Origin: Streptomyces alanosinicus
GTDB taxonomy: Bacteria; Actinomycetota; Actinomycetes; Streptomycetales; Streptomycetaceae
NCBI RefSeq assembly: GCF_014650595.1
Contig: NZ_BMVG01000001.1
Span: 124,001-188,000 of the forward strand
Length of the DNA stretch: 64,000 nt
Reading direction: 5' to 3'
The notes under the pieces were generated by a model, which saw only the letters and a list, made by a program, of their open reading frames with translations, did not search any database and had not been told where the DNA came from. The translations under genes were made by a program, and so were the position numbers. Positions 46,674 through 56,807 of this stretch are shown piece after piece. Every line of letters starts with the position of its first letter. Positions within the stretch are counted from its first letter, which is position 1.

Positions 46674-48137
46674 TCAGACCGCCAGGGCGCGGTCGGTCGG
46701 GCGGATCGGGGCCGGCAGGTCGCTGGCACCGGTCAGGAACCGGTCGACACCGCGGGCGGCCGAGCGGCCCTCCGCGATCGCCCACACGATCAGGGACTGT
46801 CCGCGGCCGGCGTCACCGGCGACGAACACACCCGGCACGTTGGTCTGGAAGTCGGCGTCGCGAGCGATATTACCCCGTTCGTCGAGTGCCAGGCCGAACT
46901 GCTCCACCAGGCCGTTCTCCCGGTCGGTGCCGGTGAAGCCCATGGCGAGGGTGACCAGCTGGGCGGGGATCTTGCGCTCGGTGCCCGGCTTGGACGTCAG
47001 CCTGCCGTCGACGAACTCCACCTCGGCCAGGTGCAGCCACTGCACATTGCCGTCCTCGTCGCCCTCGAAGTGGGTCGTCGAGGCGGAGTAGATCCGCTCG
47101 CCGCCCTCCTCGTGGGCCGAGGTGACCTTGTACAGGATCGGGAAGGTCGGCCAGGGCTGGCCGGTCGGGTGCCGCTCGTCGTTCGGGCGGGGCATGATCT
47201 CCAGCTGGGTGACGGAGGCCGCGCCCTGCCGGTGTGCGGTGCCCACGCAGTCCGCGCCGGTGTCACCGCCGCCGATCACGACGACGTGCTTGCCCTCGGC
47301 CGAGATGGGCGCGGTGACGTAGTCGCCCTCCTGGACCTTGTTGGCCAGGGGCAGGTACTCCATCGCCTGGTGGATCCCCTTGAGCTCGCGGCCGGGGACC
47401 GGCAGATCGCGGGCCATGGTCGCGCCGGCGGCGATCACGATCGAGTCGTACCGCTTCTTCAGGTCGCGTGCGTTGATGTCGCGGCCGATCTCGACTCCGG
47501 TGCGGAAGCGGGTGCCCTCCGCGCGCATCTGCTCGATACGGCGGTTGATGTGCCGCTTCTCCATCTTGAACTCGGGGATGCCGTACCGGAGGAGGCCTCC
47601 GACGCGGTCCGCGCGCTCGTAGACGGCGACCGTGTGGCCGGCCCGGGTCAGCTGCTGGGCGGCGGCCAGACCCGACGGGCCCGAGCCGATGACCGCGACC
47701 GTCTTGCCCGACAGGCGCTCGGGGGCCTGCGGGGCGACGGTGCCCGCGTCCCACGCCTTGTCGATGATCGAGACCTCGACGTTCTTGATGGTGACCGGCG
47801 GCTGGTTGATGCCGAGCACACACGCCGACTCGCAGGGGGCCGGGCAGAGGCGACCGGTGAACTCCGGGAAGTTGTTGGTCGCGTGCAGGCGCTCGGAGGC
47901 GGCGCCCCAGTCCTCGCGGTAGGCGTAGTCGTTCCACTCGGGGATCAGGTTTCCGAGCGGACAGCCGTTGTGGCAGAACGGGATGCCGCAGTCCATGCAG
48001 CGGCTGGCCTGCTTGCTGATGATCGGCAGCAGGGAGCCGGGGACGTAGACCTCGTTCCAGTCCTTGACGCGCTCACCGACGGGACGGGTCCGGGCGACCT
48101 CGCGGCCGTGGTTCAGGAAGCCCTTCGGGTCAGCCAT
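46674..48137 (-). CDS. gltD: glutamate synthase small subunit
   Basis: 487-residue NADPH-oxidising subunit of glutamate synthase that feeds electrons to GltB. N-terminal Fe-S ligands are in [17 protein letters not shown] and [15 protein letters not shown] and NADPH Rossmann motifs follow ([17 protein letters not shown] and [16 protein letters not shown]), and the C-terminal [18 protein letters not shown] is standard. Its ATG lies within the 3' end of gltB (8-base overlap), so the two are coupled. Confidence 0.97.
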   Translation of the reverse strand: MADPKGFLNHGREVARTRPVGERVKDWNEVYVPGSLLPIISKQASRCMDCGIPFCHNGCPLGNLIPEWNDYAYREDWGAASERLHATNNFPEFTGRLCPAPCESACVLGINQPPVTIKNVEVSIIDKAWDAGTVAPQAPERLSGKTVAVIGSGPSGLAAAQQLTRAGHTVAVYERADRVGGLLRYGIPEFKMEKRHINRRIEQMRAEGTRFRTGVEIGRDINARDLKKRYDSIVIAAGATMARDLPVPGRELKGIHQAMEYLPLANKVQEGDYVTAPISAEGKHVVVIGGGDTGADCVGTAHRQGAASVTQLEIMPRPNDERHPTGQPWPTFPILYKVTSAHEEGGERIYSASTTHFEGDEDGNVQWLHLAEVEFVDGRLTSKPGTERKIPAQLVTLAMGFTGTDRENGLVEQFGLALDERGNIARDADFQTNVPGVFVAGDAGRGQSLIVWAIAEGRSAARGVDRFLTGASDLPAPIRPTDRALAV

Positions 48138-51100
48138 TGCTCGCCGCCTCCATCATCTTCTCGGTGATCTCGGTCTCGGTCAGACCGGCTCGCTCGGCGG
48201 CGTCCTTGGCGGCGAGCACTGCCTTGTAGGTGCTGGGGATGATCTTGCTGAAGCGGGCCACGGCGGTGTCCCAGTCGGCCAGCAGCTTCTCGGCGACCGT
48301 CGAGCCGGACTCCTCGGCGTGGCGGCGCACCACATCGTGCAGCCACTGCTTGTCCGTCTCGTCCAGCGCCTCGATCGACTCGACGTTGCCGACGTTGACG
48401 CTGTCGCGGTCGAGGTCGATGACGTAGGCGACACCGCCGGACATGCCCGCCGCGAAGTTGCGGCCGATCGGGCCGAGGACGACGGCGTGACCGCCGGTCA
48501 TGTACTCACAGCCGTGGTCGCCCACGCCCTCGGAGACGACCAGCGCGCCGGAGTTGCGGACGCAGAACCGCTCACCGGTACGGCCGCGCAGGAACAGCTC
48601 GCCGCCGGTGGCGCCGTAGCCGATGGTGTTGCCCGCGATGGTCGAGTACTCGGCGAGGTGGTCGGCCGCGCGGTCCGGTCGGACGACGATCCGGCCGCCG
48701 GACAGGCCCTTGCCGACGTAGTCGTTGGCGTCGCCCTCCAGGCGCAGCGTGACGCCGCGCGGCAGGAACGCGCCGAAGGACTGGCCGGCCGAGCCGGTGA
48801 AGGTGATGTCGATGGTCTCGTCGGGCAGGCCCGCGCCGCCGAACTTCTTCGTCACCTCGTGGCCGAGCATGGTGCCGACCGTGCGGTTGATGTTGCGGAT
48901 GGCGACCTGGGCGCGCACCGGCTGGGCCTCGGTGGCGTCCGAAGCGGCCAGGGCGTCCGCGGCGAGCTTGATCAGCTCGTTGTCCAGGGCCTTCTCCAGG
49001 CCGTGGTCCTGGGCGACGACCTGGTGGCGGACCGCGCCCTCGGGCAGCGACGGCACATGGAACAGCGGCTCCAGGTCCAGGCCCTGGGCCTTCCAGTGGT
49101 CCACGGCGCGCGCCACATCGAGGACCTCGGCGTGGCCGATGGCCTCCTCTATGGAGCGGAAGCCCAGCTCGGCGAGGAGCTCGCGGACCTCCTCGGCGAT
49201 GAACTGGAAGAAGTTCACGACGTACTCGGCCTTGCCGGCGAAGCGGTCGCGCAGGGTCGGGTTCTGGGTGGCGATGCCGACCGGGCAGGTGTCCAGGTGG
49301 CAGACGCGCATCATGACGCAGCCGGAGACGACGAGCGGCGCGGTCGCGAAACCGAACTCCTCGGCACCGAGCAGCGCGGCGATGACCACGTCACGGCCGG
49401 TCTTCAGCTGGCCGTCGGTCTGGACGACGATCCGGTCGCGCAGGCCGTTGAGCAGCAGCGTCTGCTGGGTCTCGGCGAGGCCCAGCTCCCAGGGGCCGCC
49501 CGCGTGCTTCAGCGAGGTCAGCGGGGAGGCGCCCGTGCCACCGTCGTGGCCGGAGATCAGGACCACGTCCGCGTGCGCCTTGGAGACACCCGCGGCGACC
49601 GTGCCGACGCCGACCTCGGAGACCAGCTTGACGTGGATCCGCGCCCGCGGGTTCGCGTTCTTCAGGTCGTGGATCAGCTGGGCCAGATCCTCGATGGAGT
49701 AGATGTCGTGGTGCGGCGGCGGCGAGATCAGGCCGACGCCCGGCGTCGAGTGCCGCGTCTTGGCGACCCACGGGTAGACCTTGTGGCCGGGCAGCTGGCC
49801 GCCCTCGCCGGGCTTGGCGCCCTGGGCCATCTTGATCTGGATGTCGTCGGCGTTGACCAGGTACTCGCTGGTCACACCGAAGCGGCCGGAGGCGACCTGC
49901 TTGATGGCGCTGCGCCGCGCCGGGTCGTACAGGCGCTCCGGGTCCTCGCCGCCCTCACCGGTGTTGGACTTGCCGCCCAGCTGGTTCATGGCGATGGCGA
50001 GGGTCTCGTGCGCCTCCTTGGAGATGGAGCCGTACGACATCGCGCCGGTGGAGAAGCGCTTGACGATCTCGCCGGCCGGCTCGACCTCGTCGATGGAGAT
50101 CGGGGCGCGGCCGGAGGTGAAGCCGAAGAGCCCGCGCAGCGTCATCAGCCGCTCGGACTGCTCGTTCACCCGCTCGGTGTACTTCTTGAAGATGTCGAAG
50201 CGGCCGGTGCGCGTGGCGTGCTGGAGGCGGAAGACCGTCTCCGGGTCGAACAGGTGCGGCTCGCCCTCGCGGCGCCACTGGTACTCGCCGCCGATCTCCA
50301 GGGCGCGGTGCGCCGGGGCGATGCCGGAGGCCGGGTAGGCCTTGGCGTGGCGGGCGGCGACCTCCTCGGCGATGACGTCGATGCCGACGCCGCCGATCTT
50401 GGTGGCGGTGCCGTTGAAGTACTTCTCGACGAAGGCCTCGTCCAGGCCGACGGCCTCGAAGACCTGGGCGCCGCGGTAGGAGGCGACGGTGGAGATGCCC
50501 ATCTTCGACATGACCTTCAGCACGCCCTTGCCGAGGGCGTAGATCAGGTTCTTGATGGCCTTCTCGGGCTCGATGCCGTTCAGGAAGGTGCCCGCGCGCA
50601 GCAGGTCCTCGACGGACTCCATCGCCAGGTACGGGTTGACGGCGGCGGCGCCGAAGCCGATCAGCAGGGCGACGTGGTGGACCTCGCGGACGTCGCCGGC
50701 CTCGACCAGCAGGCCCACGTGGGTGCGCTGCTTGGTGCGGATGAGGTGGTGGTGGACGGCCGCGGTGAGCAGCAGCGACGGGATCGGCGCGTGCTCGGCG
50801 TCGGAGTGCCGGTCCGACAGGACGATCAGGCGGGCGCCGTTGTCTATGGCGGCGTCGGCCTCGGCGCAGATCTCGGCGATACGCGCGGCGAGGGAGTCAC
50901 CGCCGCCGGAGACCCGGTACAGGCCGGAGAGGGTCGCGGCCTTGAAGCCGGGCATGTCGCCGTCGGCGTTGATGTGGATGAGCTTGGCCAGCTCGTCGTT
51001 GTCGATCACCGGGAAGGGCAGCGTCACGGACCGGCAGGAGGCGGCGGTCGGGTCGAGCAGATTGCCCTGCGGGCCCAGCGAGGAGCGCAGCGAGGTGACG

Positions 51101-52722
51101 AGTTCCTCGCGGATCGCGTCCAGCGGCGGGTTGGTGACCTGCGCGAACAGCTGAGTGAAGTAGTCGAAGAGCAGACGCGGCCGCGCGGAGAGGGCCGCGA
51201 TCGGCGAGTCGGTACCCATGGAGCCGATCGGCTCGGCGCCGGCGCGGGCCATCGGCGCGAGGATGACGCGCAGTTCCTCCTCGGTGTAGCCGAAGGTCTG
51301 CTGGCGGCGGGTGACCGAGGCGTGGGTGTGGACGATGTGCTCGCGCTCGGGCAGGTCGCCCAGCTCGATCTCGCCCGCCTCCACCCACTCGGCGTACGGC
51401 TGCTCGGCGGCGAGGGTCGCCTTGATCTCGTCGTCCTCGATGATGCGGCGCTCGGCGGTGTCGACGAGGAACATCTTGCCGGGCTGCAGCCGGCCCTTGC
51501 GGACGACCTTGGCCGGGTCGATGTCGAGGACGCCGACCTCGGAGCCGAGGACGACGAGGCCGTCGTCGGTGACCCAGTAGCGGCCGGGGCGCAGGCCGTT
51601 GCGGTCGAGCACCGCGCCGACCTGGGTGCCGTCGGTGAAGGTGACACAGGCCGGGCCGTCCCAGGGCTCCATCATCGTGGAGTGGAAGCCGTAGAAGGCG
51701 CGCCGGGCCGGGTCCATGGACGCGTGGTTCTCCCACGCCTCCGGGATCATCATCAGCACGGAGTGCGGCAGCGAGCGGCCGCCCAGGTGCAGCAGCTCCA
51801 GGACCTCGTCGAAGGAGGCCGAGTCGGAGGCGTCCGGCGTACAGACCGGGAAGACACGGTCCAGGTCGCCGTTGCCGAACAGGTCGGAGGCCAGCTGCGA
51901 CTCACGGGCGCGCATCCAGTTGCGGTTGCCCTTGACGGTGTTGATCTCACCGTTGTGCGCGACGAAGCGGTAGGGGTGCGCGAGCGGCCACGACGGGAAG
52001 GTGTTCGTGGAGAACCGGGAGTGCACGAGCGCGATCGCGGAGGCGAAGCGGCGGTCGGACAGGTCCGGGAAGAAGGGCTCCAGCTGGCCTGTGGTCAGCA
52101 TGCCCTTGTAGACGATCGTGCGCGCGGAGAGCGACGGGAAGTAGACACCGGCCTCGCGCTCGGCGCGCTTGCGCAGCACGAATGCCTTGCGGTCCAGCGC
52201 GATGCCCTCGCTGGTGTGGTCGGCGACGAAGACCTGGCGGAACACCGGCATGGTGGAGCGGGCGGTGGCGCCCAGCAGCTCCGGGGCGACGGGGACCGCA
52301 CGCCAGCCGAGGACGGTGAGGCCCTCCTGGCCGGCGATCGTCTCGATCTGTGAGACGGCGTCCTCGGTGCCCTCCCCCGGCAGGAAGGCGATGCCTACCG
52401 CGTAGGCACCCGCCGCGGGAAGGTCGAAACCGGCCACGTCACGGAAGAAGGCGTCGGGCACCTGGGACAGGATGCCGGCACCGTCCCCCGAGTCGGGCTC
52501 GGAGCCGGTGGCACCGCGGTGCTCCAGGTTGCGCAGCACGGTGAGCGCCTGCTCGACCAGCGTGTGGGACGCCTCGCCGGTAAGGGTGGCGACGAAACCG
52601 ACGCCGCACGCGTCGTGTTCGTTGCGGGGGTCGTACATACCCTGGGCAGCAGGGCGAGCATCCATGAACGACCAGTTCTGGCCATTCGCGGAATGCTGGG
52701 ACGGCTGGCGCGGCGTACGCAT
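48130..52722 (-). CDS. gltB: glutamate synthase large subunit
   Basis: 1530-residue subunit converting glutamine and 2-oxoglutarate to two glutamates. The class II amidotransferase cysteine is in [10 protein letters not shown] (about residue 39-40), after a propeptide that is normally cleaved; the FMN/synthase domain contains [23 protein letters not shown] in part and [18 protein letters not shown]. The 3Fe-4S cluster cysteines lie in [15 protein letters not shown], and a C-terminal GXGXG beta-helix domain follows ([12 protein letters not shown]). ATG at 52722 has GGGAGAG upstream; 52743 is an alternative. Likely under nitrogen control, but no site was identified. Confidence 0.97.
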   Translation of the reverse strand: MRTPRQPSQHSANGQNWSFMDARPAAQGMYDPRNEHDACGVGFVATLTGEASHTLVEQALTVLRNLEHRGATGSEPDSGDGAGILSQVPDAFFRDVAGFDLPAAGAYAVGIAFLPGEGTEDAVSQIETIAGQEGLTVLGWRAVPVAPELLGATARSTMPVFRQVFVADHTSEGIALDRKAFVLRKRAEREAGVYFPSLSARTIVYKGMLTTGQLEPFFPDLSDRRFASAIALVHSRFSTNTFPSWPLAHPYRFVAHNGEINTVKGNRNWMRARESQLASDLFGNGDLDRVFPVCTPDASDSASFDEVLELLHLGGRSLPHSVLMMIPEAWENHASMDPARRAFYGFHSTMMEPWDGPACVTFTDGTQVGAVLDRNGLRPGRYWVTDDGLVVLGSEVGVLDIDPAKVVRKGRLQPGKMFLVDTAERRIIEDDEIKATLAAEQPYAEWVEAGEIELGDLPEREHIVHTHASVTRRQQTFGYTEEELRVILAPMARAGAEPIGSMGTDSPIAALSARPRLLFDYFTQLFAQVTNPPLDAIREELVTSLRSSLGPQGNLLDPTAASCRSVTLPFPVIDNDELAKLIHINADGDMPGFKAATLSGLYRVSGGGDSLAARIAEICAEADAAIDNGARLIVLSDRHSDAEHAPIPSLLLTAAVHHHLIRTKQRTHVGLLVEAGDVREVHHVALLIGFGAAAVNPYLAMESVEDLLRAGTFLNGIEPEKAIKNLIYALGKGVLKVMSKMGISTVASYRGAQVFEAVGLDEAFVEKYFNGTATKIGGVGIDVIAEEVAARHAKAYPASGIAPAHRALEIGGEYQWRREGEPHLFDPETVFRLQHATRTGRFDIFKKYTERVNEQSERLMTLRGLFGFTSGRAPISIDEVEPAGEIVKRFSTGAMSYGSISKEAHETLAIAMNQLGGKSNTGEGGEDPERLYDPARRSAIKQVASGRFGVTSEYLVNADDIQIKMAQGAKPGEGGQLPGHKVYPWVAKTRHSTPGVGLISPPPHHDIYSIEDLAQLIHDLKNANPRARIHVKLVSEVGVGTVAAGVSKAHADVVLISGHDGGTGASPLTSLKHAGGPWELGLAETQQTLLLNGLRDRIVVQTDGQLKTGRDVVIAALLGAEEFGFATAPLVVSGCVMMRVCHLDTCPVGIATQNPTLRDRFAGKAEYVVNFFQFIAEEVRELLAELGFRSIEEAIGHAEVLDVARAVDHWKAQGLDLEPLFHVPSLPEGAVRHQVVAQDHGLEKALDNELIKLAADALAASDATEAQPVRAQVAIRNINRTVGTMLGHEVTKKFGGAGLPDETIDITFTGSAGQSFGAFLPRGVTLRLEGDANDYVGKGLSGGRIVVRPDRAADHLAEYSTIAGNTIGYGATGGELFLRGRTGERFCVRNSGALVVSEGVGDHGCEYMTGGHAVVLGPIGRNFAAGMSGGVAYVIDLDRDSVNVGNVESIEALDETDKQWLHDVVRRHAEESGSTVAEKLLADWDTAVARFSKIIPSTYKAVLAAKDAAERAGLTETEITEKMMEAASNG

Positions 52723-53205
52723 CGGCTCTCCCGTCGTCGTCATGTGGCATGTGGCAGGTGCCGAGGGACGACGTTGGCCCTCTGCGTGAGATCAAAATTT
52801 CGTGCAGGTTACATGATGGAGCGGTTCTCGGGAAGCGGATACCCCGTTCCAACATGCGGACGCCACGGGCTCCGTGGCGATAGTGCCGCGCGGTGACGGC
52901 GGGGGCGCCGCACGGGGCGGCGGGGGTACCGCACCAGGGCGGCGAGTGCCGCGCGTGGCGGCCCGGGGGTGCCGCGCGGTGGCGGCGAACGCGTCAAAGG
53001 GACCGTTGCGGACACGATCGATCGGATCGGTGTCCGGCGGCCCAAGGAGGGGCGGGGGGAGCGTCTTCACTCACCCCGCGGGGGTGCGGCAGGCGTCATT
53101 GCTTGCGGCGCTTACGGCTCATGCCCGGTGGTCACGCGGTCGAAACCAGCGAGTAACGAGCGATGGCGGGTACTTATGCATCCTGACGCATAAGTACCGA
53201 CGTCG
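52723..53205. other. 483-base non-coding gap between gltB and the VIT transporter
   Basis: Contains the gltB promoter region (an A+T-richer patch around 52790-52815, ATCAAAATTTCGTGCAGG), then about 150 bases of degenerate GGGG/GCGGCG repeats (52880-53000) with no open frame showing coding character, then the palindrome at 53169-53198. No gene is supported on either strand. Confidence 0.6.
53169..53198 (-). terminator. 11-bp perfect inverted repeat downstream of the VIT gene
   Basis: GGTACTTATGC - 8 bases - GCATAAGTACC, beginning 8 bases after the VIT transporter stop on the minus strand. Position favours a terminator, but the arm is unusually A+T-rich for this genome and there is no T-run, so an operator function is also possible. 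Confidence 0.55.
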
Positions 53206-53937
53206 CTATCCTACGGCCGTTCCGAACAGGCTGCCCAGGGCGTACGTCACACCGGCCGCGGCACCACCGAGCGCGAGCTGCCTGAGGCCGCTGTACCACC
53301 AGCTCCGCGCGGTCACCCTGGCCACGACGGCACCGCAGCCGAAGAGCCCGGCGAGAGCGAGCAGCAGGGCGGGCCACAGCACGGTCGCACCGAGCAGATA
53401 CGGCAGCACGGGCAGCAGGGCACCGAGGGCGAAGGACCCGAACGACGACACGGCGGCGACCAGCGGCGACGGCAGGTCGCCCGGGTCGATGCCCAGCTCC
53501 TCCCGGGCGTGTATCTCCAGCGCCTGCTCGGGATCCTTGGACAGCTGTCGCGCCACCTCGCGGGCCAGGTCGGGCTCCACCCCGCGGGCGACGTACAGGG
53601 CGGCCAGCTCGTCCTCCTCGTCCTGCGGGTGCCTGCTCAGCTCACGGCGCTCGACATCCAGCTCGGCCTCGACCAGCTCCCGCTGGGAGGCGACGGAGGT
53701 GTACTCACCGGCCGCCATGGAGAAGGCGCCGGCGGCGAGGCCCGCGAGACCGGTGATGACGATGGTCTGCTGACCCACGGCCCCGCCGGCCACGCCGGTC
53801 ATCAGGGCGAGGTTGGAGACCAGACCGTCCATGGCACCGAAGACGGCGGGGCGCAGCCAGCCGCCGTTGACATCGCGGTGCGTGTGATTGTCACGGTGCG
53901 CCTCGTGCAGCGCGGCCTGGGTTTCGATGACGGCCAT
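53206..53937 (-). CDS. VIT1/CCC1-family iron/manganese transporter
   Basis: 243-residue membrane transporter of the vacuolar iron transporter family. It shows the first helix motif RPAVFGAMDGLVSNLALMTGVAGG, the second helix AAGAFSMAAGEYTSVASQRE, a central acidic metal-binding helical hairpin (EAELDVERRELSRHPQDEEDELA), and three C-terminal helices. It probably exports or detoxifies Fe(II)/Mn(II). An operator-like palindrome 18 bases upstream of its ATG suggests control by a DtxR-family metalloregulator. Single-gene unit. Confidence 0.92.
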   Translation of the reverse strand: MAVIETQAALHEAHRDNHTHRDVNGGWLRPAVFGAMDGLVSNLALMTGVAGGAVGQQTIVITGLAGLAAGAFSMAAGEYTSVASQRELVEAELDVERRELSRHPQDEEDELAALYVARGVEPDLAREVARQLSKDPEQALEIHAREELGIDPGDLPSPLVAAVSSFGSFALGALLPVLPYLLGATVLWPALLLALAGLFGCGAVVARVTARSWWYSGLRQLALGGAAAGVTYALGSLFGTAVG

Positions 53938-53954
53938 GCGGACCCCTGGATAGC

Positions 53955-53968
53955 TTAGCCAAAGCTAA
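53955..53968 (-). promoter_or_regulatory. DtxR-family operator-like palindrome upstream of the VIT gene
   Basis: TTAGC - CAAA - GCTAA, a perfect 5-bp dyad 18 bases before the start codon. DtxR/IdeR/DmdR boxes are built on TTAGG...CCTAA and manganese-regulator sites on similar TTAG...CTAA arms. Placement and the transported metals fit such control, but the match is partial. Confidence 0.5.
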
Positions 53969-54196
53969 CTTTGGACTTGTTCTACTTTTCGACACCACAG
54001 AAGGTACGCCCCTTCAGCCCTCCTCGCCACCAAGGAAAGGCTGGGCTAACCTGCACTTTTACCTTTATTGCTCATCCGTGCATAGGCTTGCTCAGATGCC
54101 AAGCGGGTGATGCGAACCCCGCAGAGGCTGCTCCGGCCGAGCGCCGTGGCACACATCCGCAAAGCGTCTTCGTGGTCCCGCTGAAGGAGGCCGCTC

Positions 54197-55684
54197 ATGA
54201 CATCGATCGCCTGCACTCCCCCGGTCCCGGCGCCCGCCGACGCCGCCGGACTGCGCGAAAGGGCCCGCGGCGCGCTGCTCGGCCTGGCCGTCGGGGACGC
54301 GCTCGGGGCGCCCGCGGAGAACCTCAAGCCGTCCGAGATCCGAGCCCGCTGGGGCCGGATCACGGGGTACGTCACGGACACGCCCTGCGGCACGGACGAC
54401 ACCGAGTACGCGATCTTCTCCGGGCTGCTCCTCGCCCGGCACGGCTCGGCGCTCGCGCCGGCCCATGTGGAGGCGGCCTGGCACGAGTGGATCGCCGACC
54501 GCGCCGAGGGCCCCTTCCGGGGCGCGGGCTTCAGCGAGCGCGGCACCCTGGAGAACCTGCGCCGTGGCCTCGCGGCCCCCATCTCGGCCCAGCACCGCCA
54601 CGCCTGGAGCGACGGCCTGGCGATGCGCGCGGCCCCCTTCGGCGTCTTCGCGGCGGGCCGCCCCGCCGAGGCGGCCCGCCTGGTGGCGGTCGACGGCTCG
54701 ATCAGCCATGAGGGCGAGGGCATCTACGGCGGTCAGGCGGTCGCGGCGGGCGTGGCGGCGGCGATGACCGGCGCGCCGGTCCCGGTGGTGATCGCCGCGG
54801 CCCTCGCGGTCGTCCCGGACGACTCCTGGACGGCGCGCTCGCTGCGCCGCGCGGTGGCCATGGCCCATCGCGGCGAACGCGCGGTCCGCTCCGCGGTCGT
54901 CGTCGGCGGCTATCCCTGGACCGACCTGGCCCCCGAGGCGGTCGCCCTCGCCTTCGGCGCGTACGCGGCGGCCGACGGCGACTTCGCGGAGGCGGTCCTG
55001 ACGGCGGTCAACATGGGGCGCGACGCGGACACCACGGCGGCGGTGGCCGGCGCCCTGGCCGGCGCGACGCGCGGCATCTCCGCGATCCCGCCCCCCTGGG
55101 CCGCCGCGATCGGCCCGGCCCGGGGCCGCTGCCTGCCGTCCATGGCCGGCCACCACATCCTGGACGTGGCCGAACTCCTCGTCCCGGGGGAGGGCGGGAA
55201 GTGGGGGGCGGGGGTGGTGGATCCGGGCGTGGCGCAGGAGACAGCAGGCGTGGAACGGACGAGCCGAAGGGGGCCCAGAGGGCGAAGCCCCCTGGGCAGA
55301 GTGGATCTGACCGGAGCGGATCCGGTCGGCGTGGACCTGGCCGGAGCGGATCTGGCCGACGTAGACCCGGCCCGAGCGGACCCGGCCGGCGCGGATCTGG
55401 CCGACGTAGACCCGGCCCGAGCGGACCCGGTCGGCGTAGACGTGGCCGGAGCGGACCTGGTCGGGGTCGACCTTGCCGGCGTAGACCTGGCCAGAGCGGA
55501 TCTGGTCGGCGTAGACCTGGCCGGAGCGGACCCGGTCGGCGTAGACCCGGCCGGAGCGGACCCGGCCGGCGCGGATCTGGCCGGAGCGGACCCGGTCGGC
55601 GCGGATCTGGCCGACGTAGACCCGGCCGGCGTAGACCCGGTCGGGGTCGACCTGGTCGGGGTCGACGGCGAAGGCCGGCCATGA
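54197..55684 (+). CDS. ADP-ribosylglycohydrolase with pentapeptide-repeat-like tail
   Basis: 495-residue protein. Residues 20-335 are an ADP-ribosylglycohydrolase (DraG/ARH) domain with complete metal-ligand motifs: GLAVGDALGAPAE, GTDDTEYAI and NMGRDADTTAAVAGALAG. Such enzymes remove ADP-ribose from proteins or small molecules using two Mg2+. From about residue 369 to 490 the sequence is some 24 tandem five-residue units of the form [GRD]-[AV]-D-[LP]-x, resembling A(D/N)Lxx pentapeptide repeats that fold as a right-handed beta-helix. AAGGAGG lies 7 bases before the ATG. It begins a seven-gene operon; its stop overlaps the next paralogue's start. Confidence 0.88.
   Translation: MTSIACTPPVPAPADAAGLRERARGALLGLAVGDALGAPAENLKPSEIRARWGRITGYVTDTPCGTDDTEYAIFSGLLLARHGSALAPAHVEAAWHEWIADRAEGPFRGAGFSERGTLENLRRGLAAPISAQHRHAWSDGLAMRAAPFGVFAAGRPAEAARLVAVDGSISHEGEGIYGGQAVAAGVAAAMTGAPVPVVIAAALAVVPDDSWTARSLRRAVAMAHRGERAVRSAVVVGGYPWTDLAPEAVALAFGAYAAADGDFAEAVLTAVNMGRDADTTAAVAGALAGATRGISAIPPPWAAAIGPARGRCLPSMAGHHILDVAELLVPGEGGKWGAGVVDPGVAQETAGVERTSRRGPRGRSPLGRVDLTGADPVGVDLAGADLADVDPARADPAGADLADVDPARADPVGVDVAGADLVGVDLAGVDLARADLVGVDLAGADPVGVDPAGADPAGADLAGADPVGADLADVDPAGVDPVGVDLVGVDGEGRP
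55301..55668 (+). repeat. 15-bp tandem repeat array encoding pentapeptides
   Basis: About 24 imperfect 15-base units, of the type GGAGCGGATCTGGCC or GGCGTAGACCCGGCC, fill the 3' end of the first ADP-ribosylglycohydrolase gene in frame. Two- and three-unit blocks recur exactly, showing growth by unequal exchange or slippage. Confidence 0.9.
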
Positions 55685-56799
55685 CGGCCCGCCGGATCGA
55701 GGGACTCCTGCTCGGCCTCGCCGCGGGCGACGCCGCCGGCTGGCCCGCCGCCCGGCACCGCGCCGCCCGTATGCCCGAGTGGACCCGCCGCCTCACCCGC
55801 GAGCTGGACACCTTCGCGGAGCAGAACGCCACCACCACCCTCCCCGTACCGATCGCCCTCAACCAACCCCCCGAACCCCTCCGCCTCGGCCCCTCCGACG
55901 ACGCCGAGTGGGCGGCCTTCGCCGCGGAGGCGGTGCTGCGGGCCGGTGACGACGACGTCCTCGGCGACCTCAGCCGGGAGCGTCGTACCCGTGCCGCCAT
56001 CGACCTCACCTGGACCGCCGTGGCCGCGGAGGTCGCCGCGGCGGCGGACCGCGCGCCCGAGATCGAGTCCGCCGTGCTCCCCCTGCGCGCCCGTATCTCC
56101 GTCCGCGCCGGGCTCGGCAACCTCGCCACCGGCCTGCGCCCGCCCGCCACCGGCCACGACAACCCGCACTACTTCGACGACGCCGCCTGCGTCCGCGCCT
56201 GTGTCCTCGCCGTCGCCCACCCCGGTGACCCCGAACGCGCCGCCGCCCTCGCCGAGTTCGACGCCCGCTACACCCAGGACGGCGACGGCGTGCACGGCGC
56301 CCGCGCCATGGCCGCGGCGCTCGCGCTGGCCCTCGCCGACGCCGGCCCGGACACCTGCGTGGCCGCCGCGCTCGCCGAACTCCCGGCCGACACGGAGATC
56401 GGCCGCAACGCCCGCCACGCGCTCGCCCTCGCCGAGGACAGCGAGTCCGCCTTCGCCCTCGTCCCGCTCCTGGAGCACCAGATCGTCGACCACGTCTACA
56501 GCTACGGCATCGCCGCCGCCGAGACCGTCCCGGTCGCCCTGGCCCTCGCCGCCGCGGCCGGGGGCCGGATCGCCGAGGCCGTACCCGCCGCCGTCTGTCT
56601 GTCCCGCGTCGCCGACTCCGCCCCCGCGCTCGCGGGCGCGCTCACCGGAGCCCTCGGCGGCGGCGCGACCGTCCCGACGGCCTGGCGGGACGCCTGCCGC
56701 ACCCTGTCCGGCTGCGCCCTGCCCCGCCTCACCGGCACCGACCTGGTGGAACTCGCCGGACTCCTGGAAGCCGCGCAACCGGCCCGCCCAGGAGGATGA
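55681..56799 (+). CDS. ADP-ribosylglycohydrolase paralogue with altered metal site
   Basis: 372-residue ARH-fold protein. The N-terminal GLLLGLAAGDAAGWPAA is recognisable, but the TDDT motif has become SDDAEW and the C-terminal RDADT motif has become RVADS. One or more magnesium ligands may therefore be missing. It may have a different substrate, be regulatory, or pair with a neighbour. The ATG overlaps the preceding stop (ATGA). Upstream in-frame sequence is only a shadow of the repeat array and is excluded. Confidence 0.85.
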   Translation: MTARRIEGLLLGLAAGDAAGWPAARHRAARMPEWTRRLTRELDTFAEQNATTTLPVPIALNQPPEPLRLGPSDDAEWAAFAAEAVLRAGDDDVLGDLSRERRTRAAIDLTWTAVAAEVAAAADRAPEIESAVLPLRARISVRAGLGNLATGLRPPATGHDNPHYFDDAACVRACVLAVAHPGDPERAAALAEFDARYTQDGDGVHGARAMAAALALALADAGPDTCVAAALAELPADTEIGRNARHALALAEDSESAFALVPLLEHQIVDHVYSYGIAAAETVPVALALAAAAGGRIAEAVPAAVCLSRVADSAPALAGALTGALGGGATVPTAWRDACRTLSGCALPRLTGTDLVELAGLLEAAQPARPGG

Positions 56800-56807
56800 T
56801 TCGGGGC

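Noticed and set aside
48064..52353. 1429-codon plus-strand open frame opposite gltB
   Set aside because: Antisense of glutamate synthase; composition is that of a shadow frame.
52874..53773. Long plus-strand frame over the gltB/VIT gap and the VIT gene
   Set aside because: Shadow of the VIT gene joined to low-complexity intergenic repeats.
55301..55668. CRISPR-like array
   Set aside because: The units are contiguous 15-bp in-frame coding repeats without unique spacers.
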